NCBI GenBank assembly: GCA_910579805.1
Contig: CAJTWM010000001.1
Span: 186,001-250,000, forward strand
Direction of reading: 5' to 3'
From: an uncultured Lachnospiraceae bacterium
GTDB lineage: Bacteria; Bacillota; Clostridia; Lachnospirales; Lachnospiraceae
DNA length: 64,000 nucleotides
This document shows positions 15,706 through 24,530 of the stretch, piece by piece; within the stretch, counting starts at the first letter, position 1; each line of letters starts with the position of its first letter. The position numbers and the translations under genes were made by a program. Under the pieces are notes generated by a model that was not told the origin of the DNA, made no database searches, and saw nothing but the letters and a program-made list of their open reading frames with translations.

Positions 15706-15784
15706 ATCTGCGCGTTGCGACGCGCACATATCCGCTAAAGCGGAATGAAATCAACAGGCCGGATACGCATTTTTATCCGGCCTT
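15706..15784 (-). repeat. Two-hairpin leader element, copy A
   Basis: Read on the minus strand (mRNA sense), a hairpin GCCGGAT/ATCCGGC with an A-rich loop is followed by a GC-rich hairpin GCGCGT/ACGCGC that ends 11 bp before the sulfotransferase start. Related sequences occur upstream of several other glycan genes (see 56787-56869 and 62990-63046). Confidence 0.6.
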
Positions 15785-15896
15785 CCCGTCATGCCCCTAG
15801 AGCGTGTTGGAAAATTCATTCCCCCAATCTGCACGGGCAATCCGTTTTGACCGCTATATGCAGTGCAGCCACATGGGCGTCCCAATGGCCCGCTGC

Positions 15897-16676
15897 TCAG
15901 ATCCTGTTCTGCATATGATTGATCACATAAAATCCTTTATCATTCAAGCTGTTTTCCCTGTTATACAGCATTTCCGTATCATCCATCTGCCGGAATATCC
16001 CTCCGGCCTCTTCCACAATGCACTGCATGGCCGCCGTATCCCACTCCATGGTAGGATTGTAACGGTAATACACTTCGGCCTCTCCCTTCGCAACCATACA
16101 TCCCTTTAAGGAACTGCCTATCTTTACAAAAGATTCAAATTCATATCTGCTCAACAGATCGTCCAGTTCCTTACATCCATGCGAATTGCTCATCACCATC
16201 CGGATACGGCCTTTCCCGGTCCTTCCGGAAACCTTCAGTCTGACCGCTTCGCCGCCTTCTTCCAGCAGATATGCGCCCTGATCCTTCTCCGCAAAATAAA
16301 GTTCTTTTGTGACGGGGACATAGATGACTCCGGCCACCACCCGGTGCCGGTATGCCAGCGCAATGTTTACGGTAAACTGTCCGTTCCTTTTAATGAATTC
16401 TTTCGTTCCGTCCAACGGGTCAACAATGAAACAAAGATCGTTATCCAGCCTGTCCAAAGAGTCTTTTTCCTCTTCCGAAAGGATGGCATATCGGGGGAAA
16501 TTCTGCCTCAATGCAGAAACAATGATGTCGTTTGCCGCCTTATCCGCTTTTGTAAGCGGGGATCCCCCGTCCTTATATTCGATTTCCGTCTCTTCTGCTG
16601 AAGAATAGATCTCCATGATCGCCTTGCCGGCCTCCTTGGCTGCCGCTTTGGCAACTTCCATTTCTTTTTTCCACAT
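15897..16676 (-). CDS. cysQ: 3'(2'),5'-bisphosphate nucleotidase (CysQ)
   Basis: The 259-aa inositol-monophosphatase superfamily enzyme hydrolyses PAP, the inhibitory by-product of sulfotransferases, to AMP. Metal-site motifs are SEEEKD (67-72), DPLDGT (86-91) and MEWDTAAMQCIVEEAGG near the C-terminus. It is the size of CysQ rather than archaeal IMPase forms, and lies with the sulfotransferase and PAPS-synthesis genes. RBS AAGGGA precedes the ATG. Confidence 0.9.
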   Translation of the reverse strand: MWKKEMEVAKAAAKEAGKAIMEIYSSAEETEIEYKDGGSPLTKADKAANDIIVSALRQNFPRYAILSEEEKDSLDRLDNDLCFIVDPLDGTKEFIKRNGQFTVNIALAYRHRVVAGVIYVPVTKELYFAEKDQGAYLLEEGGEAVRLKVSGRTGKGRIRMVMSNSHGCKELDDLLSRYEFESFVKIGSSLKGCMVAKGEAEVYYRYNPTMEWDTAAMQCIVEEAGGIFRQMDDTEMLYNRENSLNDKGFYVINHMQNRI

Positions 16677-16732
16677 AAGTTTCCCTTTTCTGGTTATCTG
16701 AATTTTTATCCGGGCGTCTTGGTAAACAGGTT

Positions 16733-18217
16733 CTATTTCCCTATATTTCTTATCATCTGTTTTTCATCTTTTTCAAGCGCCCAGAAATAGGTGCATATTG
16801 CGTAAATAAGGACAAATATAATCCCTCCCGCTATTAGCTTGTAGAAATAAAATATATTTATATTTTTTGCGAATATCCTTGTCAAAACAGTAGAAACGGC
16901 AAATGCCGCCGCCACTCCGGCGTACCTTTTTGTATAAGGAAACACCCCTATTTTTTTATAGGCAAACCAAAAATTCAATAAATTACTCAGGGCCACGGAC
17001 ACTGCCGACGCTGCCGCTGCCCCTATCATCCCATAGTCCGGGATCAGTAAAACATTTAAACATAAATTCACTACCATGGCAATGATGGACGTCAGAAGAT
17101 TTATTTTAGTATGTCCCGTCATGGAGTTCAAATATCCCACGGAACCGACTCCCGAATTTACTACCTGCCCTAATACTAAAACCTGCAGCACCTTTCCGCC
17201 CGCATCAAATTCTTTACCCGCAAGCAGCATGATCTCACTGGGGAAATTGACCGCCATGGAAAAAATGGCCAGATTGACGATCATGACCCACCGCGTCGCC
17301 TTTTTATACAGATAATCCAAATCTTCTATTTTACCGGCGCCATACAACTGCGCTATCATAGGGGCAAAAATCCCGTTGACCGCATCTAATGCAAAACTGG
17401 AAAAATTACTGACGAAAATTGCCACGGTATATATCCCTACCGCTTTGGAATCCAGCATATATCCCAGCATGAATTTATCTATATTATGATTCAATAACAT
17501 AACGGTTTGGGTAAATATAAGCGGAATGGAATATTGGTATATCTCGGTCCGCTTGCTTCCGGCCAGCTTATTTTTTGCGGCGGCCTTTATCCGCGCCGTA
17601 TTGACGCCCGTTGCTTTCAGGCAGTACAGGATTGATGCCAGACTGCCGATATATTGCGACAGTACCAATATCAGGTCGGTACGGATGGGAAAAACATAAA
17701 ACAAAACCAGAATCGTAGTGATTTTTATCAAATTCACTATGATATATTTGGAAATGGTCATTTCCAATATCTTTTTATTTGCACGAAGGATGCTGACCAG
17801 CAGATCTGAAACAGATTCTACTAAAACCGACGGAAGAAGAACGATAAACAGCATCCTGTAGCCCTGCCCGTTCAGCAGGTTTTCAAGTATCCATCCGCTG
17901 AACAGATATCCGATAAAGATCAGAAAGACGCCTGCCAGTACGGACTGCCTCATCACAAATGCCATAATGCCCTGCTTTTGCGTCTCTTCTATATCCGCGC
18001 GGGACACGTTGTATATCAGCGCATTTTCCATCCCTAATTTTGCAATGATGCAAAAAAAAGACAAAAATGTGTATACATATATATATTCGCCGTATATAGC
18101 CGCTCCCAATGTCCTTCCAATAATAAATATCGAAAGGCCCGACAGTAGCTGTCCGATTATCTGCCCCGAAAAGCTTTGCAGCGTTTTATTCCGTAATTCT
18201 TTTACTTCCTCTTGCAT
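16733..18217 (-). CDS. Polysaccharide flippase (Wzx/MATE-like)
   Basis: A 494-aa integral membrane protein with about 12-14 predicted segments. The N-terminus (SGQIIGQLLSGLSIFIIGRTLGAAIYGEY) and the middle block IPLIFTQTVMLLNHNIDKFMLGYM are typical of Polysacc_synt/Wzx proteins, which move lipid-linked repeat units across the membrane. It is the only flippase of the leftward sulfated-glycan operon; a second, different flippase lies at 25750. The ribosome site is weak (GAAGCGG). Confidence 0.88.
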   Translation of the reverse strand: MQEEVKELRNKTLQSFSGQIIGQLLSGLSIFIIGRTLGAAIYGEYIYVYTFLSFFCIIAKLGMENALIYNVSRADIEETQKQGIMAFVMRQSVLAGVFLIFIGYLFSGWILENLLNGQGYRMLFIVLLPSVLVESVSDLLVSILRANKKILEMTISKYIIVNLIKITTILVLFYVFPIRTDLILVLSQYIGSLASILYCLKATGVNTARIKAAAKNKLAGSKRTEIYQYSIPLIFTQTVMLLNHNIDKFMLGYMLDSKAVGIYTVAIFVSNFSSFALDAVNGIFAPMIAQLYGAGKIEDLDYLYKKATRWVMIVNLAIFSMAVNFPSEIMLLAGKEFDAGGKVLQVLVLGQVVNSGVGSVGYLNSMTGHTKINLLTSIIAMVVNLCLNVLLIPDYGMIGAAAASAVSVALSNLLNFWFAYKKIGVFPYTKRYAGVAAAFAVSTVLTRIFAKNINIFYFYKLIAGGIIFVLIYAICTYFWALEKDEKQMIRNIGK

Positions 18218-18307
18218 ACCGCTTCATCCATCACTTATTTTTCCTACCAATCTTTCGCCTAGTGTTTTGCCTTGTTGATATTTGGCAAAACTACGCAGGG
18301 TATTTAT

Positions 18308-19210
18308 TCACTTCATTTCTTCAATTAATATCTTCAAAGAAGCGATCTCATTTTTATAAATAAATTCCCGTTTCTTTTTGGGCGTTTTTACACTCATATC
18401 CGTAGCAATGTCCTCCATATGGTATATTTTTAATTCAGGAGCATACAGCGTATTCATATGATATTTTTTTAATAAAACATATAGCAGTTCTTCTTCCCTG
18501 TATAAAAAGGTCCTGTTGTTGATCCCTTGGAACTTTTCCGTAAACTGCGGTGTGAATATCCAACAGCAGCCATGAAGCACGATATTCCGTAAAGGAACAT
18601 CATATTTGATATTGACCGGACAACGATCCGAATGCTTCTTTTTTTTTAGTATACGCATAACTATTTCGGTCAATTTGACCGTATCAATACCTATCCGGCT
18701 AAGTATAAGCTCTATTTTCAATATATTCCTATAGAAAATATAAAAGTTCCGGCTGCGGATCGTTTTATCCGGAGGCTGGACCGAATCATCCTTTCTTATG
18801 ACCATAGGGCCGATAACGGCGCAAGGATTCTGCCGGTATATTTCAAAGCATTTTTGAACGAATGATTCCTGCGTCAGCAAAACGTCATTATTCAGCATAC
18901 AGATAAAGGAACATCCTAATTGCTCTTTGGCAAATTGAAATCCCTCATTATTACCTTTAGCAAACCCGATATTGTTCTCCAATAGAAGAACATGTACATA
19001 AGGTTTGTCCTTATACCGGGTTTTTAATAGTTGTCCTGTCCCGTTGGGAGAGCCGTTATCTACGATCACAATTTCGACCTGATCTTCCTGATCCCGGCAC
19101 TGATAGATCGATTCCACACATTCTACGGTTGCATCGAGCGCCAGATAGTGAAGAACCACGAAGCCGAATTTTACAGCAGTATTATTTTTGTTATGTCCCG
19201 CGTTTATCAT
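18308..19210 (-). CDS. Glycosyltransferase family 2 (rhamnosyltransferase-like)
   Basis: The 300-aa protein has a GT-A fold: FVVLHYLALDATVECVESI, EIVIVDNGSPNGTG, LLLENNIGFAKGNNEGF and the metal motif MLNNDV, then GCCWIF. This pattern is closest to WcaA/RfbN-type transferases that add sugars to a lipid-linked oligosaccharide. The start at 19210 follows GGAG; alternatives at 19231, 19222 and 19216 are possible. It lies between the GT4 gene and the flippase gene. Confidence 0.85.
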   Translation of the reverse strand: MINAGHNKNNTAVKFGFVVLHYLALDATVECVESIYQCRDQEDQVEIVIVDNGSPNGTGQLLKTRYKDKPYVHVLLLENNIGFAKGNNEGFQFAKEQLGCSFICMLNNDVLLTQESFVQKCFEIYRQNPCAVIGPMVIRKDDSVQPPDKTIRSRNFYIFYRNILKIELILSRIGIDTVKLTEIVMRILKKKKHSDRCPVNIKYDVPLRNIVLHGCCWIFTPQFTEKFQGINNRTFLYREEELLYVLLKKYHMNTLYAPELKIYHMEDIATDMSVKTPKKKREFIYKNEIASLKILIEEMK

Positions 19211-19263
19211 ATTCATCTCCATGCCGTTCATGGCGGCTCAAACAGAAATAAAGAAAGTATCTT

Positions 19264-20424
19264 TTATTGATCTAACAATTCTTGATATAGTTTTTCTATA
19301 TTTCCGGTATTATAACAAGACAGAAACCGCTCCTTTGCAAAAGAAAATGCTTTCTTCCCATATGCTTCAACACATTCCGGATTCTCCATAAACCATTGCA
19401 TTTTCTCCGCCAGATCCCCGGCGTTCCCATTCTTAAATAACCTGCCGTTCTGCCGGTCTTCTATCAGCTCAGGGTTGGCTCCGGTATCGGTTGCCAGCAC
19501 CGGATTTCCCGACATCATCGCTTCTATCGTAACGCGGCCAAATGCTTCCCTGTTTGAGCATACTAACTCTATATCCGCCCTTTGCCGCACTTCTTTCATA
19601 TCTGATACAAACCCCAAAAACTTACAAATACCCTGTAAATGGCGCTCTGAGAATGCCTTGAGCTCTTCTTCGAATTTTTTGGAATCGCTCATGGCAGACG
19701 CCTGCCCGGCGATCCACAGCTCAAAATCTTCAACGCCTTTTTCCCTCAATATTTTAGCCGCCTGCAATGCAAGATTCTGACCTTTATTACGGTGCAGATT
19801 CCCCGAAATCAAAAAAATGGTCTTGGGGCGGTTCCCCACATATTCCTTAGGGCATAAAAAATCCTCTGCAATCCCATTATAGATCACTTCACATTTTCGA
19901 TCCGGTATTTCTTCCTTATAATACTCCCGTAAATTACGGGAAATAAAAACGGCTTTCCCTTCCATATCCGAAACAAACCGGCAGCTTTTCTTTCTCCCTT
20001 TCAGGTATTCCAACTGATAATCCATATCCCCGAATTCCCTGAAATGCCAAACATGCGGAAGTTTTGCCAGCTTTGCCGCAACAGCCCCTACATCGATCGC
20101 ACTGGAATTGGAATGTATCACCTGTATTTGTTCCCTGCGGGCAACTCTTGCGATCTTCGAAGCCGGAATCCTTTCCGTTGCATATAAGAAACGGAAAGCT
20201 GCCTTCAGGAAAGGATTCCAATAGGAAGGCATCATCCACCATCCAAAAAATATTTTATAAACCGGGATCTGCAGTTCTTTCAATTTCGCATAAACCTGTC
20301 CCGATTTAAACGGAACAATAACGATCGCCTTATGTCCTCTTCTTTGCAATTCATCAGCCAGCGTGACTAACGATTTGGATGCGCCGCCCAAATTTCTTTC
20401 GTGCGCTACTAATAAGATATTCAT
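19264..20424 (-). CDS. Glycosyltransferase family 4
   Basis: A 386-aa GT-B protein. The N-terminal domain begins VAHERNLGGASKSLVTLADEL, and the C-terminal donor domain has LISGNLHRNKGQNLALQAA and SNREAFGRVTIEAMMSGNPVLATDTGANPEL with the GT4 E-x7-E motif. It probably transfers a sugar to the growing lipid-linked unit. Its start overlaps the stop of the upstream GT2 gene by 4 bp (ATGA), so the two are coupled. Confidence 0.9.
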   Translation of the reverse strand: MNILLVAHERNLGGASKSLVTLADELQRRGHKAIVIVPFKSGQVYAKLKELQIPVYKIFFGWWMMPSYWNPFLKAAFRFLYATERIPASKIARVARREQIQVIHSNSSAIDVGAVAAKLAKLPHVWHFREFGDMDYQLEYLKGRKKSCRFVSDMEGKAVFISRNLREYYKEEIPDRKCEVIYNGIAEDFLCPKEYVGNRPKTIFLISGNLHRNKGQNLALQAAKILREKGVEDFELWIAGQASAMSDSKKFEEELKAFSERHLQGICKFLGFVSDMKEVRQRADIELVCSNREAFGRVTIEAMMSGNPVLATDTGANPELIEDRQNGRLFKNGNAGDLAEKMQWFMENPECVEAYGKKAFSFAKERFLSCYNTGNIEKLYQELLDQ

Positions 20425-21200
20425 GCCCGATTACCGTTTATCTTTCCGCCGTATTTTCCGGCCCTTAAAAATTGTCCGAAAACCTTGAACGTCCTCCTAA
20501 GATCGATCCACCATGCCAGTTTGATCCCATTGGTTTTGAGCGCCTTATGGCCTTCTTGCAAAGATACGAGATAACTTCCGGCGCTTCCCGTACTGGTTCC
20601 CCCATAATACATCCGCACTAAAGTGACCGGAACATAAGCAAGACGGAGTTTTTCATCTTTCAGCATCCTGACCATGAACTCATAATCGGCGGAACATTTA
20701 TAATTGATGTCATAACATCCGTATTTATCATATACTTCCCGCTTCAGATAAAGCGTCGGATGTCCGGGCATCCATCCTTTTTGGATCTTCCCGTTTCCCA
20801 TTTTCCAGTAACGCTTCACTTTATCTTCCGTCGCATAAATCAAATCCGCGTGGGCGCCGTCACAGTTCCCGTCCACAATTGCCTGCACCATCAGGGATAC
20901 GGCGTCCGCCCTTAAAAACAGATCGTTAAAAAAGGCAACGATCTCTCCTGTCGATAGGGAAAGTCCTTTATTCATGGCGTCGTAGATCCCTTTATCTTTC
21001 TCTGATACCCATCGGCACTCATGCTTTGTAGAGCGCTCAAATTGTTTGATGATGTCAATTGTTCCGTCAGTAGAAAGCCCGTCCACGATCACGATTTCAA
21101 TGGCCGGATAATCCTGCGCCTCGATACTTTGTAATGTACGTCCGATATTTTCCCGGCAATTATAACTTGTTAAGATCAAAGAAACTTTCACTTTATCCAT
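20421..21200 (-). CDS. Glycosyltransferase family 2 (first gene of leftward operon)
   Basis: A 259-aa WcaE-type GT-A transferase: VSLILTSYNCRENIGRTLQSI, IEIVIVDGLSTDGT, GIYDAMNKGLSLSTGEIVAFFNDL (a DXD-like metal site in FND), HPTLYLKREVY and SADYEFMVRM. The start at 21200 is preferred because the extended frame begins with TTG without a ribosome site. It is the promoter-proximal gene of the leftward glycan and sulfation genes, next to the control region with the inverted repeats. Confidence 0.88.
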   Translation of the reverse strand: MDKVKVSLILTSYNCRENIGRTLQSIEAQDYPAIEIVIVDGLSTDGTIDIIKQFERSTKHECRWVSEKDKGIYDAMNKGLSLSTGEIVAFFNDLFLRADAVSLMVQAIVDGNCDGAHADLIYATEDKVKRYWKMGNGKIQKGWMPGHPTLYLKREVYDKYGCYDINYKCSADYEFMVRMLKDEKLRLAYVPVTLVRMYYGGTSTGSAGSYLVSLQEGHKALKTNGIKLAWWIDLRRTFKVFGQFLRAGKYGGKINGNRA

Positions 21201-21312
21201 TCCTACTCTTTTCCTTATAAAAAAGGCCTTGCACAAATTCCGTACCCAATATTAAAAACTTACAAAAAAGTACACTTTTTTGCAAGTTCCATTTTCTCTT
21301 TTCATTTATAAA

Positions 21313-21341
21313 AGTCTACAACAAATCTGCCTGTTTTACAA
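21313..21341 (-). promoter_or_regulatory. Leftward promoter candidate for the sulfated-glycan operon
   Basis: On the minus strand, TTGTAA (21336-21341), a 17-bp spacer and TAGACT (21313-21318). Its -35 overlaps that of the rightward candidate. Confidence 0.45.
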
Positions 21342-21363
21342 TAAAATTTTTTGCATTTATACG
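21335..21363 (+). promoter_or_regulatory. Rightward promoter candidate
   Basis: TTTACA (21335-21340), a 17-bp spacer and TATACG (21358-21363), inside the segment flanked by inverted repeats and pointing at the rightward glycan operon. Confidence 0.45.
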
Positions 21364-21490
21364 ATATTTATTCAATATTTCCAGGAAACATTGCTTTTAA
21401 TCTTCCCCTGTCTAAATTTCGATCCACAAAAAAGTGTACTTTTTTGTACATTTTCAAGCCATACAAGAATGACAAGGAAAGGAATTACAG

Positions 21491-22291
21491 ATGAGTCACT
21501 TTAAAGCCGCTGACTATGTTTTTGTAATATGCGCCTACAAGGAAAGTCCTTATTTAGAGGCTTGTATCCGTTCCTTAAAACGTCAGGAACTGCCTGCGAA
21601 AATCCTATTAGTAACGTCTACTCCCAACAGCCATATTGAATCGTTGGTTCAAAAATATAAACTGGAATACCATATCAACACCGGAAAAGGCGGCATAGCG
21701 GAAGACTGGAATTTCGGTCTTCATATGGCAAAAGGCCGGCTTGTCACGATCGCGCATCAGGATGATATTTATGAACCGGCGTTTGCCAAAACGGTACTGG
21801 AAGAGGTTAACAGACATTCTCGCCCTCTTATCGCTTTCACCGACTATGGGGAACTTAGAAATGACACACAGGTCGCAAAGAACCTGTTGTTACATGTAAA
21901 ACGGCTCATGCTTTTTCCAATGCGGATACGAAAATTTCAGGATATACGTTTTATACGGCGCAGGATTCTGTCCTTCGGTTCGCCTATCTGCTGCCCGTCG
22001 GTGACCTTTGTAAAAGAAAACCTGCCTGAACCTGTTTTTACTTCCGGCTATCGAAGCGACGTGGACTGGCAGGCATGGGAACGGTTATCGAAATATAAAG
22101 GCTCCTTTATATATTGTAAAGAGATTTTAATGTTCCACAGGATACACGAAGAGTCGGAAACTACCGCCATTATTGCCGATCAGGGCCGCACGAAAGAAGA
22201 TTTTGATATGCTGTGCCGGTTTTGGCCAAAACCAATTGCGGGATTGATCGGGCATTTTTACCGTAAAGGAGAAATCTCCAACAGACTTTAA
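21491..22291 (+). CDS. Glycosyltransferase family 2
   Basis: A 266-aa GT-A-like transferase: VFVICAYKESPYLEACIRSLKR, AKILLVTSTPNSHIESLV, GIAEDWNFGLHMAKGRLVTIAHQDDIYEP with the DXD-type metal motif QDD, and later CCPSVTFVKE. It is the first gene of the rightward operon, with AAGGAAAGGA before the ATG. Its sugar specificity cannot be read. Confidence 0.85.
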   Translation: MSHFKAADYVFVICAYKESPYLEACIRSLKRQELPAKILLVTSTPNSHIESLVQKYKLEYHINTGKGGIAEDWNFGLHMAKGRLVTIAHQDDIYEPAFAKTVLEEVNRHSRPLIAFTDYGELRNDTQVAKNLLLHVKRLMLFPMRIRKFQDIRFIRRRILSFGSPICCPSVTFVKENLPEPVFTSGYRSDVDWQAWERLSKYKGSFIYCKEILMFHRIHEESETTAIIADQGRTKEDFDMLCRFWPKPIAGLIGHFYRKGEISNRL

Positions 22292-22356
22292 ACATTATTT
22301 TTCAAGCGGAAAGGAGCATTCAAAAGACGGCCGAACTTTCGAATGCGGATAAAGAT

Positions 22357-23385
22357 ATGCTGTTAGAAGAAGTATCAAGAGATAAAAATAATAATTTAAA
22401 TTTTATCCGTTTTGCAGCGGCGGTCATGGTAATCTGGGGACATTCCTATTCGCTGAGCGGCGAAAAAGCCGATTGGTTAAGCCGCCTTACTTCAGGTCAG
22501 GCCAGCCTTGGCGGCTGGGCGGTCTGCATATTTTTCTTTTTCAGCGGTTTTTGGATATGCAGAAGCGTTCAAAAGAATCCGGCTTTCTCTTCCTATTTGA
22601 AAGCAAGATGCGTCAGGATTTTTCCGTGTTTAATAACCGTTGTATTTCTTTCTGCCTTTGTATTGGGCAGTTTCGTTACTACATTGAGTTTACGGGAATA
22701 TTTTTCCGATAGGCACACCTATAGTTATCTTTTAAATTCCGTCTTAATCATACGTCATAATCTGCCGGGAGTGTTCGGGCACAATAGTTACGGTTCTGTT
22801 GTAAACGGATCTTTGTGGACGCTGCCCGTTGAATTTTTATGCTATATCATATGTTTCTTTGCATGGCGGATCGGAATATTAACGGAACAGAAGCTAAAAT
22901 ACACGATACCCTTATTTATCATAGGATATTTTCTAGTATCCGTCCTAACCGGAAAGATTCCTCTGCTTTTCGGTATAGTACGTCCATGCTGTATGTTTTA
23001 TCTGGGTATGTTATGTAATGTTTATCGGAAATACATCCGTATCAAACCGTCCATGGTTCTTTTATGTATTTTAGCCTTATTCATGAGCGCCTGTGTCCAC
23101 CTGTTAAAATACACTCTCATTCTTTTTATGCCTTATATCCTGATCTGGCTGTCATTTGGCACCAAAAGAAAACTGAGCGGTTTTGGCACAAAACTGGAAC
23201 TTTCCTACGGGATGTATCTGTGCGCATTCCCGATACAGCAAACCGTAACCATGCTGTTTGGAGGAACAATGAAAGCGGAGGTCAATTTCATAATCAGCAT
23301 TCCGTTTGTTTTGCTAACTGCATTTCTTTTACATATTTATACCCCCGCATACCACAAGCTTTGCTTGCGGTACTGCCGCCAATAA
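22357..23385 (+). CDS. Acyltransferase family 3 (OafA/YrhL-like) membrane protein
   Basis: A 342-aa protein with about ten membrane segments. NLNFIRFAAAVMVIWGHSYSLSG holds the conserved Arg and His of Acyl_transf_3; NGSLWTLPVEFLCYIICFF and the final LSYGMYLCAFPIQQ also fit. Such enzymes add acetyl or succinyl groups to surface sugars from acyl-CoA. The ribosome site at the first ATG is weak; the frame is open upstream to about 22315, so a non-ATG start nearer the AAGGAG at 22311 is not excluded. Confidence 0.88.
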   Translation: MLLEEVSRDKNNNLNFIRFAAAVMVIWGHSYSLSGEKADWLSRLTSGQASLGGWAVCIFFFFSGFWICRSVQKNPAFSSYLKARCVRIFPCLITVVFLSAFVLGSFVTTLSLREYFSDRHTYSYLLNSVLIIRHNLPGVFGHNSYGSVVNGSLWTLPVEFLCYIICFFAWRIGILTEQKLKYTIPLFIIGYFLVSVLTGKIPLLFGIVRPCCMFYLGMLCNVYRKYIRIKPSMVLLCILALFMSACVHLLKYTLILFMPYILIWLSFGTKRKLSGFGTKLELSYGMYLCAFPIQQTVTMLFGGTMKAEVNFIISIPFVLLTAFLLHIYTPAYHKLCLRYCRQ

Positions 23386-23481
23386 GCAGTCTGGAAATTT
23401 ACTTCCAAACTGTTATTGCCCCTTTCATATGGCAGAACAGCCAAAATCAACGGGCCAATGAAAGCATATAGGAGGATTTTT

Positions 23482-24507
23482 ATGCATCCCGCAATATCGA
23501 TTGTCATACCTGTTTATAATGCAGAGAAATACTTGGAAGACTGCATGGACGCAATTCTAGGGCAGACCTTTCAAGACTATGAAATTCTCTGCATCAACGA
23601 CGGTTCCCAAGACGGCTCCTTAAACATATTACATCAATATGAGGAGAAATATCCTGCGTTCATACACGTCTGCTCACAGGAAAACCAAGGGCAGGCCGCG
23701 GCAAGAAATGTGGGCGTCGACAAAGCCATAGGAGAATATATCGCATTTCTCGATGCAGACGATCTTATAGAAAAAGATTATTTTGAAGTACTGTATACAG
23801 CGGCCAAAGAGCAGGATTCCGAGATGGTAATCTGCAGCTATGAGAAATTTGATAATGACGGAAATATCATTTTAAGGCGTAACACAAAAGACTGGGAAGT
23901 GCAGTTTGGCAACGGCCTTACGCACGTTTTTCAATATTCCCCTTGGGGAAAGCTGATCAGCCGGGAAATGTTAAAGAAATATAATATCCGCTTTATCAGC
24001 GGTGAAAAAATGGAAGACGGCCCCTACGGCATTATAACCAATTCCGTTGCCCGCAACGTCGTATGTCTTGATTATATCGGATATCACTATAGAGCCTATC
24101 CGGATTCTACTATGGGCGGCATCCGGGAAAAGGGAGTTTCCATGTCCCGCATGGCGCAGAAATTTCCGTTAAAAGGCATTGAATATGCGGCGGACAAAGT
24201 AAGAGAAATTCTTGGTCCGGAATATGATAAAGTTTTGGAATTTTGCGTATTGAAAGCCATTGCAGGGTTTGTCTTTGTATTCTGTAAACGGAAAGATAAA
24301 GATACCCATAAAGAAATATGCAGATTTGCGGACCATATGTTAAAAGACTATTTTCCCAATGCCGGAAAAAATCCTTATATAAAACACAAACTTAAAAACT
24401 TACCATATTCGCACCAAATGGCTGTCAGACTGTTGGTGGTCACACATCGGCTGCACGTTTTATACCCGTTTGCCCGGTTTTATAAAAATGTGTTTCACCG
24501 AAAATAG
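23482..24507 (+). CDS. Glycosyltransferase family 2
   Basis: A 341-aa EpsJ-like transferase. Residues 1-110 hold the full GT-A core: AISIVIPVYNAEKYLEDCMDA, YEILCINDGSQDGSL, GQAAARNVGVDKAIGEYIAFLDADD (metal-binding DADD). The C-terminal 200 residues are the variable acceptor region. The start at 23482 follows AGGAGG by 7 bp; the upstream frame to 23416 lacks a site. Confidence 0.92.
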   Translation: MHPAISIVIPVYNAEKYLEDCMDAILGQTFQDYEILCINDGSQDGSLNILHQYEEKYPAFIHVCSQENQGQAAARNVGVDKAIGEYIAFLDADDLIEKDYFEVLYTAAKEQDSEMVICSYEKFDNDGNIILRRNTKDWEVQFGNGLTHVFQYSPWGKLISREMLKKYNIRFISGEKMEDGPYGIITNSVARNVVCLDYIGYHYRAYPDSTMGGIREKGVSMSRMAQKFPLKGIEYAADKVREILGPEYDKVLEFCVLKAIAGFVFVFCKRKDKDTHKEICRFADHMLKDYFPNAGKNPYIKHKLKNLPYSHQMAVRLLVVTHRLHVLYPFARFYKNVFHRK

Positions 24508-24530
24508 CGAATAACGAAAGCAGGAAGATC

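Larger units (their letters stand above)
21261..21448. other. Candidate invertible segment or dual-operator region
   Basis: Two perfect 22-bp inverted repeats (21261-21282 and 21427-21448) enclose 144 bp between the divergent glycan operons. Each repeat contains a 9+2+9 palindrome with arms CAAAAAAGT and ACTTTTTTG around a two-base centre, GT in one orientation and AC in the other. This matches the build of serine-invertase crossover sites, but also of dimeric repressor operators. The enclosed DNA carries overlapping promoter candidates on both strands. No invertase gene is in the window. Confidence 0.6.
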
